Shown piece after piece: positions 26,602 through 34,266 of a stretch of DNA of 64,000 nucleotides; the stretch's first letter is position 1; every line of letters begins with the position of its first letter. Where the stretch lies: assembly GCA_964550345.1 (NCBI GenBank), contig CAZJYZ010000002.1, positions 75,440 through 139,439 on the forward strand, read 5' to 3'. Below the pieces are notes generated by a model. That model was not told the origin of the DNA. It did not search any database and was given only the letters and a program-made list of their open reading frames with translations. Both the position numbers and the translations under genes were made by a program. Source of the DNA: JAAEUB01 sp964550345. Its GTDB lineage: Bacteria; Pseudomonadota; Alphaproteobacteria; Rhodobacterales; Rhodobacteraceae.

Positions 26602-27516
26602 TCAGGCAAATGCGATTAGCGCGACAAGCAAAAAAAGCGCTACCCAGACCCGCCAGAGCACTGTCACAGCGTGGTCAATTTCCCGTGGGCCGGGATTTCG
26701 GCATCCTTCCCCGCCGACCCAGGGAAAGTCGCGCTTTTTACCGCTGTATGATCGGGGGCCAGATAGCGCCACACCCAAAACACAGGCCATTGCCGCTTCG
26801 GGCCAGCCAGCGTTGGGGGAACGGTGAAGAGGTGCGTCGCGGCGGACCATTCTCCAGGCATCGGGGCGCAGAAATACAATGGCGATAAGAAGCGCGGTAA
26901 GACGGGCCGGAACCCAGTTCAACACATCGTCAAACCGTGCTGCCGCTTTGCCGAATTCCGCATATTTTGGGGTCAGATACCCGATCATACTGTCAGCGGT
27001 ATTTGTCATTTTATACAGCATCAATCCGGGTAGACCGGCGACCAGAAACCAAAATACCGGCGCCACCACGCCGTCCGAAAGGTTTTCCGCAGCACTTTCA
27101 ATTGCGGCACGGGCAATGGCCGGATCGTCCATTTCGGACGTATCCCGGCCAACGATCTGCGCCACGGAAAGGCGCCCATCGCCCGTGGAAAGGCGTAAGG
27201 CATCGGCGACTGCCCTTACATGCGTCACCAGAGATTTTTGGGCGATGAGGACGGCGGCAAGAATCGCTTCGACAAGCGCTCCACCGGGGAGGGTCGCAAG
27301 AACCCATCCGATCAAAAGGGCACTAATTGCGAGAAACGCAAAGCCGAGGAGACCGGCCTTAAAACGATCCTCGCCGTGGTTATGCCGGAGGTCCAGCCAA
27401 GCCACCGCGCGCCCCATCAGGACTGCCGGATGCGGCAGGCGAGACCAAAGCCAGCGTGGTTCACCAAAGGCGGCGTCAAGCAAAAGTGCGATGAGAAGCA
27501 AGCTGGCGTGGTTCAT
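26602..27516 (-). CDS. cobD: adenosylcobinamide-phosphate synthase CobD/CbiB
   Basis: A 304-residue membrane protein that joins aminopropanol phosphate (or its precursor) to adenosylcobyric acid, a late step of B12 assembly. Begins MNHASLLLIALLLDAAFGEPRWLWSRLPHPAVLMGRAV, the family's start with D-x-x-x-G-(E/D)-P-x-x-x-P-H-P, then five or so helices. The motif IVGRDTSEMDDPAIARAAIESAAENLSDGVVAPVFWFL is diagnostic. The ATG at 27514-27516 overlaps the cobC stop (ATGA), which fixes the start in place of the open frame from 27540. Order DUF1636-cobC-cobD. Confidence 0.94.
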   Translation of the reverse strand: MNHASLLLIALLLDAAFGEPRWLWSRLPHPAVLMGRAVAWLDLRHNHGEDRFKAGLLGFAFLAISALLIGWVLATLPGGALVEAILAAVLIAQKSLVTHVRAVADALRLSTGDGRLSVAQIVGRDTSEMDDPAIARAAIESAAENLSDGVVAPVFWFLVAGLPGLMLYKMTNTADSMIGYLTPKYAEFGKAAARFDDVLNWVPARLTALLIAIVFLRPDAWRMVRRDAPLHRSPNAGWPEAAMACVLGVALSGPRSYSGKKRDFPWVGGEGCRNPGPREIDHAVTVLWRVWVALFLLVALIAFA

Positions 27517-28460
27517 AATGCAGCTTCGAGTTGGCCCCACCTGTCAGCTGGGGGAAGGCCCAGACGCAGCCAGGTTTCGTCATAGGGAAAAATCCGGCTC
27601 CAGACTTTGCCATGTGCAAGCTTTTCTTGCCATTTCAGGGCATTATCCACCTTAAAAAGGCGAAACAGGGCGGTGCCTCCAATAAGCTCAGCACCTTTCA
27701 TCTGCACGCTTGCATCCATCCTTGCAACATCAACGGCTAGTCTTTGGCGGGTGGAATTGGCCCATTGCATGTCTTCAAGCGCTGCCCGCCCTACGGTCAA
27801 TGCGGGACCGGAAACGGGCCAGGGACCCAGCATCTCTTTCAGCGCACCGATCAGTTTGGGGTCACCAATGGCAAAGCCAAGCCGCAGCCCGGCAAGGCCC
27901 CAGAACTTGCCGAGGGATTTCAGGATCACAACACCTGGTATCGTCGACATTTCCCTTACATGCGTGTTGCCCAGAGCGATGTCACAAAAGCTTTCGTCGA
28001 TGACCAAAAGCTCGCGTGCACCCGGTGCTTCATCCTGACCGCTCCACATCACACCAGTGGGATTGTTAGGGTGGACGATAACCCGCGCCTTTGCCCCGTC
28101 CGATGTCACCTGCCAGCCAGCGCCATCAAAGGCGGCTTGATGTTCGTTATAGCTGCGCCCGGCAATCTGTACGCGGCCTTTTGGCAACAGGCGCGGGATA
28201 TTGGCAATCAGCGCCGAGGCGCCGGGGGCGGCAAGCAGAGCGGCCTCTTCGGGCACCATCCAAAAATCACGCGCGGCCACCTCCAGCGCGGTTACGGCGC
28301 CTTCGTCCGGCAATGCCGTCCAGACATCTTCTGCCAGTTCAGGTACCGGGTAGGGAACCGGATTAATGCCGGTTGAAAGGTCGATCCAATCCGCCCGTTT
28401 GCCGCCATAGCGGGCGATGGCCGCATCCAGCCCGCCGCCGTGATCTCGCTTAGGGGTCAT
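27513..28460 (-). CDS. cobC: threonine-phosphate decarboxylase, cobalamin pathway
   Basis: A PLP fold-type I aminotransferase-like enzyme of 315 residues that makes (R)-1-amino-2-propanol phosphate for the nucleotide loop. Seen: DHGGGLDAAIARYGG and WIDLSTGINPVPYP at the start, VHPNNPTG and LLVIDESFCD in the middle, and the PLP lysine in VILKSLGKFWGLAGLRLGF, then ETWLRLGLP at the end. Both flanks overlap by four bases: DUF1636 upstream and cobD downstream. The name follows the Pseudomonas denitrificans scheme (CobD in Salmonella). Confidence 0.93.
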   Translation of the reverse strand: MTPKRDHGGGLDAAIARYGGKRADWIDLSTGINPVPYPVPELAEDVWTALPDEGAVTALEVAARDFWMVPEEAALLAAPGASALIANIPRLLPKGRVQIAGRSYNEHQAAFDGAGWQVTSDGAKARVIVHPNNPTGVMWSGQDEAPGARELLVIDESFCDIALGNTHVREMSTIPGVVILKSLGKFWGLAGLRLGFAIGDPKLIGALKEMLGPWPVSGPALTVGRAALEDMQWANSTRQRLAVDVARMDASVQMKGAELIGGTALFRLFKVDNALKWQEKLAHGKVWSRIFPYDETWLRLGLPPADRWGQLEAAL

Positions 28461-28828
28461 TCATCATTTCCGAGCGGCGGATGACGGGTTATAAAATGGC
28501 CTTTCACGGCTTGCGGCCACTGGCGGTAGGGTACCTGCCCGCTGTCACTGTCTGCATGTGCCGAGGCATACGCAATAATACCTTCTGCCGCTTCTTTGGT
28601 GGGTTCAAAAGCACCAAGCGTATAGGCAAGTTTACCATGCGCCTGCACCGCAACATTGCAGCTGTGTTTACAGCCCATAAGGCAAGAAACCCTTCGGGTT
28701 TTTACGTCGGTTCCTTGGGCCGCTGCCTCGACAAGTTCGGCAAGTAATTCGCCGTCGGTCTTATCCATCCCGACCTCTTCCCAGCCCTCACGCTTGCAGG
28801 TGTCACAGATAGTGATCCAGGTTGTCAT
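28457..28828 (-). CDS. DUF1636 family metal-binding protein
   Basis: A 123-residue protein with Cys in ICDTCKREGWEE near the N-terminus and CLMGCKHSCNVAV in the middle, the ferredoxin-like Cys arrangement of DUF1636. The family is often found in cobalamin gene clusters, where a role in metal or redox handling is suspected but unproven. Here its stop overlaps the cobC start. The frame opens to 28888, but ATG 28826-28828 follows GCGAGGAAAAAAC and starts at MTTWITICDTC. No cobalamin riboswitch was found upstream, unlike the cbiM operon. Confidence 0.85.
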   Translation of the reverse strand: MTTWITICDTCKREGWEEVGMDKTDGELLAELVEAAAQGTDVKTRRVSCLMGCKHSCNVAVQAHGKLAYTLGAFEPTKEAAEGIIAYASAHADSDSGQVPYRQWPQAVKGHFITRHPPLGNDE

Positions 28829-29002
28829 GTTTTTTCCTCGCGCCTGTGTATCCAAGGTGGTTGAAGCGGAAAACCGCGCAAAACGCAATTGGCAAAGGCC
28901 AATTCACACTCGTTAAGATTTCCTTTCCGAATTTTAACTATTTGTAAGGGTCTTGGTAGGAAATTCGCACGTGTTGCTTGTTTTATGCGGTGGGTTAGGA
29001 AG

Positions 29003-29368
29003 ATGAAAATCTTGATTGCGGAAAGCAATCCGGCGCTGGGCTCGGTTTGGGCTGCGCATCTGGAGAGACAGGGGGCAGCGGTTTCACTGCTGGTTTGTGC
29101 TGATTCAGCAACTGAATCCCTGACAAGAACAAATTTCGATCTGATCATTCTGAACCTGTCCCTTGGGGAGGCTGAGGCATTGTGCGTGGCTGATTACGCA
29201 GCCTTCCGCCATCCGAAAGCCAAGGTGATTTTTGTTACCGCATCCACCTTTTTCACCGATGGGTCTATTTTTGCTCATTGCCCGAATGCCTGTGCCTGCC
29301 TTTCCGAGAACACTTCGCCAAAGGACTTGGCTGCTTTGGTCGAATACCATTTGAGCAAAGTGGCATAG
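29003..29368 (+). CDS. degenerate response-regulator receiver domain protein
   Basis: A 121-residue stand-alone CheY-like domain. The alternating beta/alpha pattern is clear (MKILIAESNP, FDLIILNLSLGEAEAL, AKVIFVTASTFF, ACACLSENTSPKDLAALVEY), but key residues are changed: Asn51 replaces the phosphoacceptor Asp, Glu7-Ser8 takes the place of the acidic pair, and the beta5 Lys is not in its usual place. It therefore probably signals without phosphorylation. The open frame begins at 28889, but ATG 29003 follows TTAGGAAG and begins the first strand. It is divergent from DUF1636 and 82 bases before the OCD gene. Confidence 0.75.
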   Translation: MKILIAESNPALGSVWAAHLERQGAAVSLLVCADSATESLTRTNFDLIILNLSLGEAEALCVADYAAFRHPKAKVIFVTASTFFTDGSIFAHCPNACACLSENTSPKDLAALVEYHLSKVA

Positions 29369-29450
29369 TTTTATCGTGCAAAACCCAGTGGCGCGTCATA
29401 GCATGACATCAGATGGAAGCTATTGGATGCGAGATCCGGGTGAGGGCGAT

Positions 29451-30371
29451 ATGAGCATTGAGGTGATTCCCTTTGATAAGGCCGAGCCGCTGCTGGATTG
29501 GGCCGGATTGACGGATGCTTTACGGGCTGGCCATGAATTGCCGCGCGCGCAGGTTGCCGACAGTTTCCTTTACCGCGGCAATGACACGATGCTCTCGCGC
29601 TCCGCCTGGATAGACGGGCTGGGACTGGCGGTGAAGACCGCAACGATTTTTCCTGACAATCCGGCTGAAAACAAACCTAGCATCAATGGTGCTGTCAACC
29701 TGTATGGCGACAGTGACGGCGTGCTTGAGGCAATCGTTGATTTTCATCTGGTGACAAAGTGGAAAACTGCCGGAGACAGCTTGTTAGCGGCCAAGTTGCT
29801 GGCGCGGCCAGAGAGCAAGTGCATACTCATCGTTGGGGCCGGAAATGTGGCCCATGCGCTGTATGATGCTTATGCCAGCGCCTTTCCCGGTGCGCGTTTC
29901 ATGGTCTGGAACCGGACGCCGGAAAAGGCCGAGGCAATGGCCGCAATGTACGATAATATGCTGGTGGCATCAGATCTGGAAACTGTGGTGCGGCTGGCTG
30001 ATATTGTAACCTGTGCCACCATGAGCCTGTCCCCGGTGATCAAGGGTGAATGGCTGCAACCCGGTCAGCATATTGATCTGATAGGCGCTTATCGCCCTGA
30101 TATGCGGGAAACTGATGATACGGCTTTGAGCAAGGCGCAGGTCTTTCTAGATAGCCGCGAAACGGTGCTGGAACATATTGGCGAGTTGAAAGACCCGATC
30201 GAACGTGGCGTATTCAAGCCCGAGGATGTCAGGGGCGACTTTTATGACATAGCGGCTGGCGAGTTTGCCCGCAGAAACGACGATGAGATTACCTTGTTCA
30301 AAAACGGTGGCGGGGCGCATCTTGACCTGATGACCTCCCGTTACATTCTGGATAAGTGGAACAAGCGATGA
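29451..30371 (+). CDS. ornithine cyclodeaminase/mu-crystallin family NAD(P)-dependent enzyme
   Basis: A 306-residue dinucleotide-binding protein of the OCD/mu-crystallin family, whose members reduce cyclic or acyclic imines or cyclodeaminate amino acids. Seen: FLYRGNDTMLSRSAWID, GLAVKTATIFPDNP with the substrate-binding Lys, the Rossmann CILIVGAGNVAHALYDAY, and GQHIDLIGAYRPDMRETDD. It could be an iminosuccinate reductase, a ketimine reductase or an alanine dehydrogenase-like enzyme; sequence alone does not tell. I chose ATG 29451 after GGTGAGGGCGAT; the frame opens at 29376. Overlaps the PhyH gene by four bases (ATGA). Confidence 0.85.
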   Translation: MSIEVIPFDKAEPLLDWAGLTDALRAGHELPRAQVADSFLYRGNDTMLSRSAWIDGLGLAVKTATIFPDNPAENKPSINGAVNLYGDSDGVLEAIVDFHLVTKWKTAGDSLLAAKLLARPESKCILIVGAGNVAHALYDAYASAFPGARFMVWNRTPEKAEAMAAMYDNMLVASDLETVVRLADIVTCATMSLSPVIKGEWLQPGQHIDLIGAYRPDMRETDDTALSKAQVFLDSRETVLEHIGELKDPIERGVFKPEDVRGDFYDIAAGEFARRNDDEITLFKNGGGAHLDLMTSRYILDKWNKR

Positions 30372-31159
30372 TCACTGAGGCTCAGGTAGCGGCTTTTCAG
30401 CGCGACGGGGTAGTAATGATACCCGGTGCCATGACGGATTGGGTTGATGTCATGCGCGCAGGGGTGGAGCAAAATCTGGAAAACCCCGGGGAATATGCCA
30501 GCGAAAACGGGGTGACCGAGGGGCGATTTTTTGACGACTACGTCAATTGGCAACGCATCCCGGAATTTGAACAAATTGTCAGATCAAGCCCCGCCGCTGA
30601 GATTGCGGCAAAGTTAATGCGTTCAAAGACTGCGCAATTTTTTCATGATCACGTGCTGGTCAAGGACCCAGGCACCCCTACGCTGACACCCTGGCATCAG
30701 GATGGCCCGTACTATTTTGTTGAAGGGGAACAGACGGTCAGTTTCTGGATGCCGCTGGACCCGGTCGAAGATGCCAGCCTGCGTTTTATTGCCGGTTCGC
30801 ACCTTTGGAAACACCCGGTGCGACCAGTCAGTTGGGCTGACAACAGCGATTTCTATGATGCAAAACAAAAATGGACCGAAGTGCCCGACCCGGATGCCGA
30901 TCCGGGCGACATGGAGGTTCTTGAATGGCCAATGCAGCCCGGAGATGTGGTCCTTTTTGATTTTCGCTCTGTGCACGGTGCACGCGGCAACCTTGGTAAA
31001 ACCCGCCGCCGTGCCCTTTCACTGAGGTGGGTTGGCGATGATGCGCGCTATGTCGAGCGTCCCGGCAGAACGTCGCCACCCTTTCCCGGTCACGGCATGC
31101 AGCCGGGTGCAAAGCTCCGCGATGACTGGTTTCCGGTGATCTGGAGTGAACCTACGTGA
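30368..31159 (+). CDS. phytanoyl-CoA dioxygenase family Fe(II)/2-oxoglutarate enzyme
   Basis: A 263-residue PhyH-type dioxygenase. The iron triad is visible as H110-x-D112 in PWHQDGPYY and H203 in FRSVHGARGN; an Arg-rich stretch KTRRRALSLRW supplies the 2-oxoglutarate salt bridge. The family includes ectoine, amino acid and alkyl hydroxylases, so the substrate is open. It is sandwiched with four-base overlaps between the OCD-like reductase and an alpha/beta hydrolase, so it acts in the same unknown pathway. The start at 30368 is the overlapping ATG; the frame opens four codons earlier at a GTG. Confidence 0.87.
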   Translation: MITEAQVAAFQRDGVVMIPGAMTDWVDVMRAGVEQNLENPGEYASENGVTEGRFFDDYVNWQRIPEFEQIVRSSPAAEIAAKLMRSKTAQFFHDHVLVKDPGTPTLTPWHQDGPYYFVEGEQTVSFWMPLDPVEDASLRFIAGSHLWKHPVRPVSWADNSDFYDAKQKWTEVPDPDADPGDMEVLEWPMQPGDVVLFDFRSVHGARGNLGKTRRRALSLRWVGDDARYVERPGRTSPPFPGHGMQPGAKLRDDWFPVIWSEPT

Positions 31160-32082
31160 GCTGGCTTCTTGCCCTGTTGGGTCTAGGCGTTCTGATTTCT
31201 CTGCCATATCTTCTAGAAGCAACGCGAAAACCCGTTGACCCCACCGGGGACGGCGAGGGCAACAGTGAATTTGCCGAACTGCATGAAGGTACCACGCATT
31301 TCCAGTGGCACGGAAACAAGGGAGGGCGTGTTCTGGTCATGGTGCATGGCCTGTCTACCCCGTCCTGGGTGTTCTCCGGCTTAATACCTGCCTTTAACAT
31401 GATGGGGTATTCAGTTCTGACATATGACCTGTACGGGCGGGGCTTGTCCGCACGTCCTGATGGGTCACAGGACAAGGATTTTTTCGTCGATCAGTTGCAT
31501 GATTTGTTGGAGGATCAGGCTCTTGAACGGGACATTACGCTGTTTGGCTATTCGATGGGGGGTGCGATCGCGACTGCTTTCGCTGCCGGGGAACCGGAGC
31601 GCGTTGAGCGGCTGATCCTGCTGGCCCCTGCCGGAATAGATTATACGCCCGCCCCTCTATTGGCGATGGCGGCCGAGTGGGGCCGACCGGGTGAGTGGCT
31701 TTGGGGGCTTTTGGGCGCATGGCATTTGCGCAGAGGTGCTGCGGCCGACGCACGCCGACCCACAATTTTGCCGGACCTGATATCCCGCATGCGCAAGGAA
31801 ACTTCCAGAAAAGGCTACCTGCCTGCCGTATTGTCGTCTGAACGCAACATGCTAAGCGAAGTGCTGGGGGATGAGCACCGGGCGCTGGCCCAAAGTAATG
31901 TGGCCGTTGTGGCGATCTGGGGTGAACATGATGATGTGATACCGATCAGCTCAGTCGGAAAACTGACAGAGTGGAACCGGGAGGCCTATCAATATGTGAT
32001 TCCAGGTGCGGTACATTCTCTGGGCTACACCAACCCCAAAGAAGTCGTGGCCGCCGTCCATGAGCATTTGCGCGAAGTGTGA
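31156..32082 (+). CDS. alpha/beta fold hydrolase with N-terminal membrane anchor
   Basis: A 308-residue hydrolase. Residues 1-20 are hydrophobic and look like a signal anchor. The core has VMVHGLSTPSWVF (oxyanion region), the nucleophile Ser133 in GYSMGGA, the acid in WGEHDDVIP and the His in GAVHSLGYT. It begins with GTG overlapping the PhyH stop (GTGA). The three genes from 29451 form a tight operon, so this may release the product of the preceding oxidation, but no substrate can be inferred. Confidence 0.85.
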   Translation: MSWLLALLGLGVLISLPYLLEATRKPVDPTGDGEGNSEFAELHEGTTHFQWHGNKGGRVLVMVHGLSTPSWVFSGLIPAFNMMGYSVLTYDLYGRGLSARPDGSQDKDFFVDQLHDLLEDQALERDITLFGYSMGGAIATAFAAGEPERVERLILLAPAGIDYTPAPLLAMAAEWGRPGEWLWGLLGAWHLRRGAAADARRPTILPDLISRMRKETSRKGYLPAVLSSERNMLSEVLGDEHRALAQSNVAVVAIWGEHDDVIPISSVGKLTEWNREAYQYVIPGAVHSLGYTNPKEVVAAVHEHLREV

Positions 32083-32125
32083 AACTGCCTGCCGGAAGAA
32101 GCGCAAGCCTTTTTGAGCCTCCTCA

Positions 32126-32161
32126 AATAAAACAAACCCCCGCGGCAGGGCCACGGGGGTT
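32126..32161 (-). terminator. rho-independent terminator after rpsU
   Basis: Stem with arms AACCCCCG-CGGC and GCC-CGGGGGTT (32135-32146 against 32150-32161, one mismatch), followed on the minus strand by TTGTTTTATT. It lies 27 bases past the rpsU stop and also separates rpsU from the convergent hydrolase. Confidence 0.85.
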
Positions 32162-32187
32162 CATATTCTTCACATCGCTCGGATGAT

Positions 32188-32394
32188 TTACATCATTCCT
32201 TCGCGTTGCGCTTTTTTCCGAGCCAGTTTGCGTGCACGGCGAATTGCTTCAGCCTTTTGGCGCGCTTTTTTCTCGGAGGGTTTCTCGAAATGTTGCCGAA
32301 GCTTCATTTCGCGGAAAACGCCCTCACGCTGCAGTTTCTTTTTCAGGGCACGAAGCGCCTGATCGACATTGTTGTCGCGAACACTGACCTGCAT
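32188..32394 (-). CDS. rpsU: 30S ribosomal protein S21
   Basis: A 68-residue basic protein beginning MQVSVRDNNVDQALRALKKKLQREGVFREMK, the invariant start of S21, with a Lys/Arg-rich helical C-terminus (ARQKAEAIRRARKLARKKAQ). S21 sits at the anti-Shine-Dalgarno region of 16S rRNA and assists initiation. It is transcribed alone, with a promoter-like pair at 32446-32474 and a strong terminator after it. The RBS lies within a small dyad (see finding). Confidence 0.97.
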   Translation of the reverse strand: MQVSVRDNNVDQALRALKKKLQREGVFREMKLRQHFEKPSEKKARQKAEAIRRARKLARKKAQREGMM

Positions 32395-32445
32395 GTGGTG
32401 TCACCACCTTTCTAGGTTTGAGTTTGCAAAATTGCACGAGGGGGC

Positions 32446-32474
32446 CGTATAGCAGTGGTACGGGCTGGTGTCTA
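32446..32474 (-). promoter_or_regulatory. rpsU: sigma70-type promoter of rpsU
   Basis: On the minus strand TAGACA (32474-32469), a spacer of exactly 17 bases, and TATACG (32451-32446) resemble -35 and -10 elements. They sit about 52 bases before the rpsU ATG, a sensible leader length for a highly expressed ribosomal gene. No other hexamer pair in the region fits as well. Confidence 0.55.
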
Positions 32475-32508
32475 GCTTCCCTGCGGACACAGTTCGCAGG
32501 GGGGACAC

Positions 32509-33555
32509 ATGGTCGCAAAACTCATGATTTACGGGGCCTATGGCTATACTGGCCGGTTGATTGCCGCACAGGCAATCGCGCAGGGGCATGAGGTGATTCT
32601 GTCCGGGCGTGACCCGGAAAAACTGGGTAAAGTGGCGAAAGACCTGTCAGCGCCACAGGTTGCTTTTGAGCTTACTGACGGCCCCGCTATGCGCGCGGCG
32701 CTTGGTGCCGTGGGCATTGTCATAAACGCTGCCGGTCCCTTCACGCACACTTCCAAGCCAATGCTGGATGCCTGTCTGGATACCGGCACGCATTATCTTG
32801 ATATTACCGGTGAAGTTGGTGTTCTGGCGGCCTGCGCTGCGCGCAGTGACGAGGCAAAAGCTGCCGGGATCACGGTGATGCCCGGTTGTGGTTTTGATGT
32901 GGTGCCGACCGATTGTATGGCCGCCATGCTGGCCAAACAGATGCCGGATGCAACGCGGCTGAGGCTTGGTTTTTCGGGTCTGGTACAGGCTTCGCGTGGC
33001 ACCATGCGCACCGCGGCAATGTTCGTGGCTGATCCGGTTCTTGAGCGCCGGAATGGCAGGATTGTCCCGCGTGAAGGTCCGCTTGATGCCATGGTGGATT
33101 TCGGAAAAGAGCCCGAACGGGTTTACGCCCTGTCCTGGGGGGATATCGAAACGGCGGCCCATACAACTGGCATTGGAAATATCGAGGTGTTTTCCGTCCC
33201 CCCGAACGGCGCTGAAATTCTTTACCGGATACCGGGCTTTTTTCGCTCTTTCCTTGGCACAAGGCTGGGCAACAAACTGATGCTGGCTTTAGTCGCGCGC
33301 GCGCCGGAAGGGCCGGATCAGGCACAGCGGCAACAAGGATATGGCATTGTGGTCGGTACGGTGTGGAACGATGCGGGTGAAAGTCTGACGCTTCGGTTGC
33401 GCACTGCGGATGGCTACCACCTGACTGCGCTGACCTCAGTTGAAATAGCCCGGCGGGTCATGTCGGGCCATGTGGCTACAGGGTTTCAGACCCCGGCAGG
33501 CGCATTTGGCAGTGATTTCATCCTTACCTTTGAAGGATCCGGGATGATTGATTGA
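32509..33555 (+). CDS. saccharopine dehydrogenase-like NAD(P)-binding protein
   Basis: A 348-residue Rossmann-fold protein. It begins with MIYGAYGYTGRLIAAQAIAQGHEVILSGRDPEKL (GAYGYTG is the dinucleotide motif) and has INAAGPFTHTSKPMLDACLDTGTHYLDITGE and MPGCGFDVVPTDCMAAML, which mark the saccharopine dehydrogenase/trans-acting enoyl reductase group. Members in mycobacteria act on lipids, but the substrate here is unknown. Transcribed alone on the plus strand, divergent from rpsU; start ATG after GCAGGGGGGACAC. COQ9 follows after about 57 bases, so co-transcription is possible. Confidence 0.85.
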   Translation: MVAKLMIYGAYGYTGRLIAAQAIAQGHEVILSGRDPEKLGKVAKDLSAPQVAFELTDGPAMRAALGAVGIVINAAGPFTHTSKPMLDACLDTGTHYLDITGEVGVLAACAARSDEAKAAGITVMPGCGFDVVPTDCMAAMLAKQMPDATRLRLGFSGLVQASRGTMRTAAMFVADPVLERRNGRIVPREGPLDAMVDFGKEPERVYALSWGDIETAAHTTGIGNIEVFSVPPNGAEILYRIPGFFRSFLGTRLGNKLMLALVARAPEGPDQAQRQQGYGIVVGTVWNDAGESLTLRLRTADGYHLTALTSVEIARRVMSGHVATGFQTPAGAFGSDFILTFEGSGMID

Positions 33556-33612
33556 AGCCTGCGCTTCTGTCGCCTAAAACTGTCCGGGATACCCCGCAAA
33601 AGGGAAACGAAA

Positions 33613-34266
33613 GTGTCGGATGATACCCAAAAAGATATTCTGCTGGATGCAGCCCTTGCCCATGTTCCGTTTGACGGCTGGTCACAGGCCAGTTTCGATG
33701 CGGCAATTGCAGATGCAGGGATCGACAGGGCTGAGGCACAGGCGCTGTTCCCCCGTGGGCCGGTAGACATGGCTTTGGCCTATCACCAGCGGGGTGACGC
33801 CGAAATGGTCCTGCGCATGCAAGGGGCCGATTTTGACGCGCTCAAATATAGCCAAAAGATTGCAGCCGCCTTGCGGTTCCGGCTGGAGGTGGCTGATCGT
33901 GAATTAGTACGCAAGGGTATGGCGCTGTTTGCATTGCCGCAACATGCGGGGATCGGGGCAAGTGCCGTCTGGCAGACATGCGGTCTGATTTGGGAAACAC
34001 TGGGGGACACGTCGCGGGACGTGAACTGGTACACAAAACGCGCGACATTATCGGGTGTTTATAGCTCGACCGTGTTGTTCTGGCTGGGCGATGACAGCGA
34101 TGGCAACAAGGACACATGGGATTTCATTGATCGCCGCATCGGTGATGTTATGCGTTTCGAAGCCTTCAAGGGCAAGGCGCGTGAAACAGGATTGTTCAAG
34201 GCCTTCATGCGCGGCCCGGGGCAAATTCTGGATCAGATTAAAGCGCCGGGTGGAGACGGAAAATGA
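33613..34266 (+). CDS. COQ9 family protein (ubiquinone biosynthesis)
   Basis: A 217-residue alphaproteobacterial COQ9 homologue. In mitochondria COQ9 binds lipid precursors and supports the COQ7 hydroxylation step of ubiquinone synthesis; the bacterial role is presumed similar. The N-terminal part has a TetR-like helical pattern (LDAALAHVPFDGWSQASFDAAIADAG), and the core has ADRELVRKGMALFALPQHAG, WYTKRATLSGVYSSTVLFWLGD and FIDRRIGDVMRFE, which are the conserved COQ9 segments. The start is GTG at 33613. It overlaps the following quinone oxidoreductase gene by four bases, which fits a quinone theme. Confidence 0.88.
   Translation: MSDDTQKDILLDAALAHVPFDGWSQASFDAAIADAGIDRAEAQALFPRGPVDMALAYHQRGDAEMVLRMQGADFDALKYSQKIAAALRFRLEVADRELVRKGMALFALPQHAGIGASAVWQTCGLIWETLGDTSRDVNWYTKRATLSGVYSSTVLFWLGDDSDGNKDTWDFIDRRIGDVMRFEAFKGKARETGLFKAFMRGPGQILDQIKAPGGDGK

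Noticed and set aside
26879..27655. 258-aa plus-strand ORF
   Set aside because: Antisense of cobD/cobC; Arg/Ala/Thr-rich shadow.
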